From the NCBI GenBank assembly GCA_022457155.1, contig JAJGOT010000214.1, forward strand, positions 217,501-281,500: 64,000 nucleotides of DNA. The letters are read 5' to 3'. The stretch is from Cladopsammia gracilis. Lineage: Eukaryota; Cnidaria; Anthozoa; Scleractinia; Dendrophylliidae. Shown piece after piece: positions 49,335 through 58,728 of this stretch (position 1 is the stretch's first letter; each line of letters begins with the position of its first letter). The notes under the pieces are model-generated. The model was given only the letters and a program-made list of their open reading frames with translations. It searched no databases and was not told the origin of the DNA. The position numbers and the translations under genes were made by a program.

Positions 49335-49772
49335 TTGTCGCAGATAAATGTTTTTATGGGACAAATCTTTTGGGACTACGTTTCTGTTATAGAAATTACA
49401 GTATTGTTTATATCCAAGTTTTTAAAACCCTTTCTTGTAACCATGGAGAATCATGTATTATTTTCTATGTTAAATCGATCTAAAGATATAAACATTGCAC
49501 ACCAAGGGGGGATTTTTGGCGCGATAACCTATCTGTCGTGCATGCTTTCCGGCTTTTCCTTGGTCTTAATTGTAAATGCTCAGGTATCTTTAAAAAAATG
49601 TTCTATTTTGTTGCTGTTTTTTTTTTTATGGAGTTCATGTAAAGCGGAAAATCATGATCAATGTGGTTTAACCGACTCCTCAATACTCCAGGATACTATC
49701 GATAGTTTCCATGGTGTCTTATGTCTTAAACGTTTACGCCCCGTACAAGCAAAACTTAAAAGACACAAATGA
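49335..49772 (+). CDS. Unrecognised 145-codon open frame with two hydrophobic segments
   Basis: An intron-less plus-strand frame, the longest in the window. The N-terminal half is mixed; a hydrophobic stretch (about residues 58-85, YLSCMLSGFSLVLIVNA) is followed by a second (ILLLFFFLWSSCKA) that would make a good signal-peptide core, then a Cys-containing segment (ENHDQCGLTDSSILQDTI). The part from the second hydrophobic stretch resembles in layout the signal-peptide exon of gene E, on the opposite strand, but I found no matching splice structure. By length alone such a frame could arise by chance in DNA of this size. No function is assigned. Confidence 0.25.
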   Translation: MSQINVFMGQIFWDYVSVIEITVLFISKFLKPFLVTMENHVLFSMLNRSKDINIAHQGGIFGAITYLSCMLSGFSLVLIVNAQVSLKKCSILLLFFFLWSSCKAENHDQCGLTDSSILQDTIDSFHGVLCLKRLRPVQAKLKRHK

Positions 49773-49980
49773 AAAAAATATTCAAAATTTGCTACATTCA
49801 TTTTTATTTATTACATACATAATAATAAAAATAATAATAAAATCAATTTATATTCCGCGTGTTTCATTTGAATATGTTCACACGCGCATTACATTATTTT
49901 TGTTTAACTTACTAAAAATCTTTGACAAGATAAAAATTAACAAAGGCCAATTTTTTTAAATTTTAAAACGATGAACAAAT

Positions 49981-51385
49981 TACACCTTTTGCTGTTCATT
50001 ACGAGAAAATACGCATTCATTTGCTTGAAATGGCGACCAATAGCGCTAAGATATATTCATTAGCGCCCAAAAACAAACATTTGCGCGTAACTCATGTTCA
50101 ATAACGATTTTTGCATTTTAATCAACATTCAATTACATTTTTGGGCATTCTTTTGCGTCATTTCGGCATACAAAAGAGAAAAATATACTTTCATTTGCGC
50201 TAACATTCCAGTCGTTAACACCATCTTGAAAGTCAATTGAGACAATCGACAAACATTGAAGTGCAAAAAACATTTATTAACATTTTTATCACACTGTTTG
50301 AAATTCAATAGCATTCCTGGACCGCGTTAGTGCGGATGAAACAAATATTAATGCGCTTGTACAAACAATTGAGCGTTCTTTACATTCAATATACAAAAAT
50401 ATATTTTCAATTGTACAATACAATTTAAAAGAATTATTTTGTTCTGAATTTCAGTTTACCCTTCAATTATCTCTCTATTCAAACAGCTATTCAAAAATCA
50501 TCTGTATTTATTATTTATTTTATCCAAACATCCTGGCAGATAGGTCTGCATGAAGCGGTACCACTACGCGCCGGCCCACCGAAACCCGGCCATTCCCGCC
50601 CCAAACACAGAGCTTGTATAGTCCTATATATCCCTCCTATAGTCCTTTCCTAAACATCGTGAAGCAGGCAATAAGCTGTCTGAAAGCAGCAATCAAGGCC
50701 GACAACTCGCGTCCAGAAATTCAAAGACGTATGGGTAACAGAGCAGTGAGGCCAGAGCACGAGGAATTCCACTGGGTGAGTTTCGAACACAACTGCTTGA
50801 AGCTCTGCACAGAAATATCGACACTGTGACCGCAGCAAAGAGCGCGCAATGGTACCGCTTCATGCAGACCTATCTGCCAAGATGTTTGAATAGAGAGTTT
50901 ATTGAAGGGTAAACTGAAATTCAGAACAAAATAATTCTTTAAATTGTACTGTTTAATTGAAAATATATTTTTATATATTGAATGTAAAGAACGCTCAATT
51001 GTTTGTACAAGCGCATTAATATTTGTCTAATCCGCACTAACGCGGTCCAGGAATGCTATTGAATTTCAAACAGTGTGATAAAAATGTTAATAAATGTTTT
51101 TTGCACTTCAATGTTTGTCGATTGTCTCAATTGACTTTCAAGATGGTGTTAACGACTTAAATCTTAGTGCAAATGAAAGTATATTTTTCTCTTTTGTATG
51201 CCGAATGACGCAAAAGAATGCCCAAATAAGTAATTGAATGTTGATTAAAATGCAAAAATCGTCATTGAATCTGAGTTACGTGCAAATGTTCGTTTTTTGG
51301 CGCTAATGAATATATCTTAGTGCTATTGGTCGCCATTTCACGCAAATGAATGCGCATTTTCTCGTAATGAACAGCAAAAGGTGTA
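49981..51385. mobile_element. Foldback transposon with about 570-bp inverted repeats and an IS630/Tc1-like fragment
   Basis: The arms (49981 to about 50552 and about 50850 to 51385) begin TACACCTTTTGCTGTTCATT and are near-complete inverses. TA lies at both edges, consistent with a TA target duplication. The central 290 bp has a frame (50614-50829) containing YPSYSPFLNIVKQAISCLK, which matches the tail of the catalytic domain of IS630/Tc1/mariner transposases (the SPxLNPIExxW-type motif). Only this scrap of transposase remains, so the element is non-autonomous. Confidence 0.75.
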
Positions 51386-51471
51386 CTATATAATAAACGA
51401 AAAGTGGATAATAAAAATATAATTATTAAAAGCTAGCATTTAACTCTTATTCACCTAATTCAACTACATGC

Positions 51472-51670
51472 AATAGGCCATTTTCGAGTTGCCTTTAGCC
51501 TCTCTATCAAAGCGAGGCTAGGTGCGAAACCTTTCATATGAAAATGAGTTTTCATTCACATGCAAATAAGTTGTATTTGCATGTGAATGAAAACTCATTT
51601 TCATATGAATGGTTTCGCACCTAGCCTCGCTTTGATAGAGAGGCTAAAGGCAACTCGGAAATGGCCTATT
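51472..51670. repeat. 199-bp near-perfect palindrome just after the stop codon of gene E
   Basis: The left arm begins AATAGGCCATTTTCGAGTTG and the right arm ends CAACTCGGAAATGGCCTATT. The centre (about 51570) has almost no loop. It starts about 113 bases past the gene E stop codon (51783), so it is likely part of the 3' UTR, where it would fold into a hairpin with arms of nearly 100 bp. By structure it is a palindromic MITE. Confidence 0.85.
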
Positions 51671-51782
51671 CATACAATACTTAAACGTAATCTATTTAGT
51701 CCAGGTAAGTTTTCAGACAAACGACTGCTACAGCAAGTCACAATGATAAATTTGTCATCTTGAATCAAGTTCAAATAGCGTT

Positions 51783-52909
51783 TTAGGGACAAATTTGTTT
51801 CTTGGTGATTTTTAAACTTTTATAGACAGACCGAAGCTTTCCTAAAATCTCTGCCAAAATAGCCTTCCCACGACTCACTGCGATGCTGATAAATCGTCTA
51901 CCGTTTCCCAAGGCACTCTGGGAGCGGACAGTGCAACTGGGTGGAACACAGATGCTGTCTGCGGTTTGATTGGCTGGCTGTGGCTGTAAGATAAATCGGA
52001 AAAAAAAACATAGTCATAAAACGTAGTTTATAGAATACTGCAAGCTAAGGAAAAGACATAAGAGCGCGTTTGATTGACAGTATTCCAGAGTACACAGAAT
52101 GGTGACCAAAAATCGTTCATGTTATAAGCTTATTTTGGCAGGTTTATATTGCAAATGGCCTGAAAAGACAATTTTACAGAGACTATCCTCTTTTTCGTAT
52201 TCCGGAATACGGTCAATCGAACGCGTCCTTAGATTGCATTTTGCATTGGCCCTGATGAATATACAGTTGACTGCTAAGGCAACTCGATTATTTATTTTAC
52301 AGACTGATGAACTTCGTTAAATCGTATTGGAACGCTTTAGTTCAGACGTAGGAAAGAGTGCCATTTTTCCAATCTCTTGCAAAACAAACATTAAATCTAT
52401 TAAGAAGTTTTATTAAATTATTTCATGGGAAAATTGATTAAGAGAATGACTGAGCTTCCCTTTTGTGGACCAAAAACCGTGCCCGTGGAGCAGGATTTCA
52501 CTGCAATTTGATCTGATGTTCTATCAAGTATAAACAAACAATTGTAGTTTCGATGCAAAAAGGGTTGATATAAAATTGAACAAAAGAATGGATTCGCTGT
52601 CTTAGAGTTCTTACCAAATGCAACGTGTCTCGTGCTTCCTGAAAATGTCGGATGAGATTCTTGCTGTCCCACCTTAAATCTTTTAACTTATGAACAATGC
52701 CTTTTGTGTTAGGTACTGCGCCAAATTCTGTTATGGTACAAGTAAGCAATAGCAGGAATGACTCCAGAATACAATGATCAACCTTCAGGCGGGTTTGCAT
52801 CTACAGTCGATAAAAAACAATAAAGATGTAAGATTCATTACAGTAGTGGAAATAATTTTACAAACGATACTATCCCACATACTATACTCTTTTGAATTTA
52901 TTTAGGTGA

Positions 52910-52946
<37 letters not shown>

Positions 52947-55582
52947 ACAATGGCGAGCCGAAGGCGAGCCATTGTAAACGCCCATACAGATCGGACGCGA
53001 ATATTTTATCTGACTTATGACATGAAACAATGAGTAGAGATCTGTATGAAAAGTTAATGCATACTAATTAGCTCAGCAGAGATCTGTATCAAAAGTTAAT
53101 GCATACTAATTAGCTCAGCAGACATCTGTATCAAAAGTTAATGCTACTGTTTAATAATTCATCAACTCAGTTGATCTGTATTGGGGTTTACAAACCTTCA
53201 TTAAACATTCATTTCTTTTGTATTTTCCTTATGAATTATTAATGAATTTTATAATTATAATTAGAAGTTATTTGGGACGGTTTGCACAGACATACATATA
53301 CGCAAATGAAAGATTTTGTCTAATTGAAATATCATAGTTTTATAAATTCTAATGATATGTAGCATTACTAAAAATAATCATTCTTACATTGTCACTTGCT
53401 CGGTGCGACAAACTGATGAAGAGAGGATAGTTTGCCTGCCCGTATTGTCCCGGCCAGCGGGCATTCTATAACAACAAACAAACGAATCAGAAAAAAAATT
53501 GGCATTTAGCAACCACGAAAATTAAAGTATGAGTGCAATTAAGGTCAATGTTGAATGAGATATTTCATAAGAACTGATGTTATTAAATTGATACAGTAAC
53601 TTTACTGATTTGGATATTGAAAGTTTTGAATGAATCTCTTCAAGGGAAACTTCACTCACAGTTAAAACAAATTGACGTTAAATGGTGAAAATAAAGTCTT
53701 AATTTTAATTCTTTTAATCCTATTTTGCGTAGGGGGGGGGGGGGGAGGATTGTGCTTGCGCTGACTTTCAACATTCATAATATTTTTAATGTGTATTCAA
53801 ACGCCATCAAACTTTGTGACTTTCCTAAAATGTATCTGGCATCAATTCGGTCATTTCATTGATCACGTGATTTGATGTGATCACGTGATTTGATGTTTCC
53901 ATGTCAACAAGATTTTGACAGCCATGTTTTTTAAATATGCATATTTTTACCTTTGAATGAAGAAACACAATGTTTATTCGTAGAACGTTTTACATTTTTA
54001 TGTAACTTCGCGTTTATTTATTGGTTTTGATTAATTGTGAGTCAATTTGGATGGTTTTTAAGAGGTTTTAAAAAAATTCAGAAATCCAAGATGGCGGATC
54101 CAAGATGGTGGTCGTATCACTAATTACCTAATAACTACGTCATATGACGTCATCATTTCACTGTGCGGACCGCACTGAAAAAAAAGGAACTCAAAAAAAG
54201 CCCAGGCAAAATAGGGTTAATAAGAAGTTAAATTATAATTTTTGTGTAATATTACTTAAATTGGATACATCGTTATTTCCGCTTGTACATTTCTCGCGCG
54301 TCGTCATTTTGAATCGTTGGCAAAAATAAACGTCGATTCTCAATAACCGTATGACGTCATATAAATTGAAAATAGCGGAGCGCGGGAAGTTTAAAAGCGA
54401 AAATAGGTGATATTCATATCCAATTTTGTTTGAACACTGAAATTTTCTTTCCATCTGTTATAAAAGAATCGAAATCTAGACTATATTTCCAACAATTGAC
54501 GTCAATTTGTTATAACAATGGAGGTTCCCTTCAAATCAAAGCTTTTTCAGCCCTTACTCAAAATTCAAGAAAATCCTGAATTTTATTGTCTACAAAACTT
54601 AAATGATATTACCACAGTAAAGAACTGCTTCAGTTGTATGTGGCTATTGTTTGAATGGTCGCACAGTTAGGTTTCATACACAGCAGATTGTGCGACTAAA
54701 TGTATTTTGTAAGCTGTGAACTAGGTCATATATTTTTGGCTTGAGGTATGTAAACTGGCTGACTTAAGTTATTAGTTTAATACGTTGCCCTTTCCTTGCC
54801 TTAACATTTCTTAACTAGACAACCGTTCTCTTTTGTGAGAAAAATGATCCCCCCCCCCCCCCCCTCTTAAAGATCCTAGACGTATTTAGTTTATGACGAT
54901 AAATGCGATCACCCTAATATGAGGCGTTTAACTACGTTAAATAACTTTTTCATCTTTTGGAAGAATAGCTGTTCTTTTTGATAGGATAGCCTGAACAAAA
55001 CCAAAAACTATTAATAACCACGTCTTTCATTATATCATGGGCTTTCAAATTTCTTCGACAAGAATATTGAAGGAACTTACAATCTGGCTTATGCTGTTTG
55101 TGATATCTGTGCTTAGGTTCTTCAACAACAGCAGCATTTCAGATATTAAATCCTTTGAGCTTTGATCAGTCTGTATACACGTTTGAGGATTGCTGACAGG
55201 AACAGCTCTAGCGATGGCGAGGGTAACAAACAGAAGAAAGCAAGTCTTCTTGAATCCTGCAATAAAAATAAATGAAAAGATATTTTTTTTGTTATTATGT
55301 ATGACTGACATTCAATTTTGAGCTCCAAAGTTAGAAAAAAAGTTTTTTTAATGGTTTGGATGGCTTTTCAGCACTGAAAACTATGTTTATTAAAAGCAAC
55401 TAAACTACATTTTTTATGTTGCCCGCAAGAAATATGGGAATTCTTTTTCAGTTCCAATTTTAACATTTTAGACCAACCACAATCCTTAACGATTTGAAGT
55501 ATATAAATGTGATTTACTGTTCTTGACAGGATCTTTACCAGTTTAAATAACATAGTTCGCAACTCCTACCTTTCATCTTCAT
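51783..55582 (-). CDS. Gene E: secreted four-helix cytokine-like protein, the clearest member
   Basis: Coding exons (minus): 55582-55570, 55256-55081, 53465-53388, 52800-52615, 51983-51783 (13, 176, 78, 186 and 201 bases), giving 217 residues. Introns are GT-AG with phases 1,0,0,0. The signal peptide is about residues 1-22 (KKTCFLLFVTLAIARA). Helix A (about 37-63) has DLISEMLLLLKNLSTDI. Exon 3 is the A-B loop. Exon 4 holds helix B (VDHCILESFLLLLTCTI) and helix C (DSKNLIRHFQEARDTLHL). Exon 5 opens with a Pro-rich loop (ICVPPSC) and ends in basic helix D (KAILAEILGKLRSVYKSL). Cys31 before helix A and Cys216 at the C terminus could form the end-to-end disulfide typical of erythropoietin-like proteins. 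Exon lengths and phases mirror human EPO from memory. No homology search was possible; the cytokine role is inferred. Confidence 0.85.
52930..52992. repeat. Perfect hairpin in intron 3 of gene E
   Basis: GATCTGTATGGGCGTTTACA plus ATGGC is mirrored by GCCAT plus TGTAAACGCCCATACAGATC around a loop of about 13 bases. GATCTGTAT also begins the units of the neighbouring tandem repeat at 53034, so the two are probably parts of one repeat. Confidence 0.8.
53034..53146. repeat. Tandem repeat, 42-bp unit, nearly three copies
   Basis: The unit is AGAGATCTGTATCAAAAGTT then AATGCATACTAATTAGCTCAGC. Two full copies and one partial are nearly identical. It sits in intron 3 of gene E. Confidence 0.85.
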
Positions 55583-55661
55583 TCACTTACAACTGCAATA
55601 TTCTTTGAAGATAGCTTCGTGTTCTTGAACAAATGTTTATGCTCCGCGAATCAAGAGAACG

Positions 55662-55669
55662 CCTTTTAT
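55662..55669 (-). promoter_or_regulatory. TATA-like element of gene E
   Basis: ATAAAAGG on the minus strand, 80-87 bases before the ATG at 55582. The spacing equals that of gene D, and no AP-1 site is seen close by. Confidence 0.5.
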
Positions 55670-55689
55670 TCATTCATCCGAAGGCACTT

Positions 55690-58431
55690 TTTGCAATTTG
55701 TTAGGAAGTTTTCACAAGTTTAGGAAGTTAAAAGAACTTTGTCAACGTTTAAAAGTAGTTCGTACCATTCGTAATGTTCCGCTACTTTCACCGGAGAAGC
55801 TGGCTGTGCGGAGGCAGCTAATTACATGTAAAGTCTTCCCTTTGCGACTGTTAACAACATCATTTACCCACCTGAACGACCTGAACAAGAAACAAATTTA
55901 GAAACGTTTAAAATATACTTCATTAAAAAGCCAAATAGCCAAGCATTTTTTTACTTAGAAAAAACTTCCACAAAAGTGTTGTTCCATAATCGGTTATTTA
56001 ATTAATGTTACTTTAAGAGTCCTTTAATGATTTCATCCGCAGACTTTAAACATACATTCACCTTGTACAGTATCACATGATATTATCGCTCAATAGATTT
56101 GCATTCACATATTTGATGAATGGTGATAGTCCATAATTGTAACTCCATCCACAGACGCTACGGAAAGTAAAGCTACACATTACTGGACTTGATCTTTGAC
56201 TTAAGTTCTGCTTTCACGTTTCCTTTTTTTCTTTCAACAGTTGTGTTAAATGTCGTTTCTTGACATTTAGAAAATACGAAAACGTAGGTTTCGTCTTAAA
56301 GTGGTATAAAAATATTTTTAAGAAGTCGCATTTTTTCGTAAAAAAATAATGTTTAATTAAATTTTCGTGAAAATATGACCGAAGATTATGCGTACCGTCC
56401 GTAATATTTAGCTGAGAGAATATTTACATGTTTCACCTATAAATCTCTCCACACATTTGTTAATGTTTTTATGTTCACCGAAAGGAAGAGGAAATTCGAT
56501 TTAACCCTAGCAATTACTAGAGGAAGAATTAGATGCTGGGAAAAACGTCATTTCTGTTATTTCTCTCATGTACATGTAAGCTGTTAGTCATTCAGTGTTG
56601 TAACTCCTTGACTCATCTTTCCTTTTATAAAAAAAAATACCAATATAAAACCTTAATAAGTCATCTCGCTTGTTGATGTTTTTAGTCAACAACTTGGCAA
56701 AAATGGAAAAATAGTTTAGAAGCGGATCTTTCCAAGAAATCATCTGCCTAACAATTCCTAGAATTATAGACGAGCTTAAACAAAAGAAAAGTTTTTAAAA
56801 CAACAGTTCCAACAACGAACAATCATGTTTAGTTGCCCGGTGATCAATCATGGAACTGTTTCGATCTTGAACCATTGATGTTAAATATGATTATATCCTC
56901 AATTAGGACGCTGATGTAGGAGTCGACCTTACAAAGAAAAACTCTACGCTTTATTTAAAGATTGACGCTAATACTTGAGAATAGCTTATAATAACAACTT
57001 AAGTGTTGTACAAAGTTAGTCTTTAAGACGGTTATAAAAAGATACACGATTTACTCGCACAGTACCTCATATATCAGTACTGATTGCATGTCATACATGA
57101 AAATTTCAACACGCCCTCCCCATATAACACCTTTTCAATGTAATGTTTTGCAAGTAATACTGCTTGGTGGATAATTTGGAGATGGTAGTGAATGGCAAGC
57201 ATTCTCACCTTCCAGACACTTCTAAATTTCAGTATGCTGCATCAAAGAGTTGTTTAACAACATATGTGGTCTATTTCAGTGTTCGTGATGTGTGATATCC
57301 CTCATACAACGTTTTTGTGAATTATTTGGTATCCATAATCACATTTCTCAGATTCGAAAGTTTGACAAGGCTATTTTAGGTATCACGCATAAAAGGACCC
57401 AGCAGGCTAACGGATACATAGAATACATACAAAATTTGAAATTACAGAACAATACCTAATGGCGTGACTTGCGGAGATATGATTGGTTAACTAAACGAAT
57501 ACAGTTTTCAACAGGAATTTCTTAGAATGTTTACAAGTAGATAGGAGTTCGCTTCTATTGTTCAGTGTTGACATTTCGGGTCTGCATATGATGTATTGCA
57601 GGTGTATTGACCTAATTTACCACCTAATTTTGCACCAATATTTGAACATGTTTTTTTACGAATAGCTCTGCTAGAATTTGGTCCATATTCAAAGTGGAGG
57701 CACGTGTGCATGGATCTATCCTCACTGCATCAGTTGAGAATCAGAATTATCTGGCAACGTACAAATTGATGACGTCGCAAGTGGTGCAATGTCTGCTGCT
57801 CCAAATGTCGACAAAAGTCGACTTTGGCAGCGAAAGGGTTAATTTGTCTTTTGTAAGTATGTAAATTGTAAACCTATCTTAGCGTAAGTTAATTCATCTT
57901 TTTAATTGCTTTGTATATTGAACGATTATTTTATATCACGTTTTAAATGTAAAAATTTTAGATAATGAACAACTGTAAATTTTAAACCCATCTTAGCATA
58001 ACATATTTATTTTAACTTATTGTGTCCACAATTAGATATTAAGCTTAATACTCTGACACTTAAATAAAGTTTATTATCAATTGTTAGTTATTATTAGTTT
58101 TTTATTAATTATTAATTATTATTATCAATTAATTTTTAATTAATTAATTAATTATTACTTATTAATTATTAATTAATTAACTATTAAATAGCTGTTTCTT
58201 TTTATAGGTCAACTGATAAGTTTTTTTACTTAATCTCGGTCCCAGTCCCTTTTCACTACTATATAAGTATAGTTTTCAACACTGTAAGGGTCACTTTTGA
58301 AAATGTATGTAGTAGCATACGAAACGTGAAGTTTTATCAAAAATGAATAAGTTCAATATGTTTATCACCGCGGTTTGTATTCTTTTTCTCATAAAGTTTA
58401 TTATTATTATTATTATTACTATTATTATTAT
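55690..58431. other. Intergenic upstream of gene E; AT-rich
   Basis: No gene is seen. A plus-strand frame at 55698-55901 begins inside the likely promoter region of gene E and has no recognisable features. The right part (58080-58190) is a TTAAT/ATTA-rich low-complexity tract and 58397-58431 is a (TTA)n run that borders the duplicated segment. Confidence 0.5.
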
Positions 58432-58505
58432 TAAATACTCGCTGTATATAAAACATTACACACATTCTATTGTTAATAACTATTAAACAACTCACCAGCT
58501 ACCAT
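58432..58505 (-). pseudogene. Orphan first exon of a C-type gene
   Basis: ATG at 58505 opens ATGGTAGCTG followed by a GTGAG donor (exon end 58496), again phase 1. It is the duplicate of gene C's first exon at 36855. The homology stops at 58432, where a (TTA)n run starts, so no exons 2-5 follow. A transcript from here could in principle splice to the phase-1 acceptor of gene E exon 2 at 55256; that is speculation. Confidence 0.6.
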
Positions 58506-58606
58506 AGCTCGGGATAGCACTTCTTTGTTCTTTCTTGACAAGATTCTTGTGTTGTACACTTTGTGATTTGAAGTTTGAATGGAGCATGATGTTCCATACA
58601 TTCATC

Positions 58607-58728
58607 CTTATATTCTCATTTAAAAGATCCTGCTTTGTCATGTCACGTTCTAATTTAAGATTTGCCTTCCCAACACTAAAAGACGTAGAAATTCTTTATC
58701 CGATGTAGTTTATATTTCTTCTGACTCA
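58607..58728 (-). promoter_or_regulatory. Orphan copy of the C-type promoter
   Basis: An ATATAAGGATG element (58607-58613) and TGACTCATCAAGC (AP-1 at 58722-58728) sit at the same spacing as in genes A, B and C. The promoter has kept these sites despite losing its own gene body. Confidence 0.55.
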
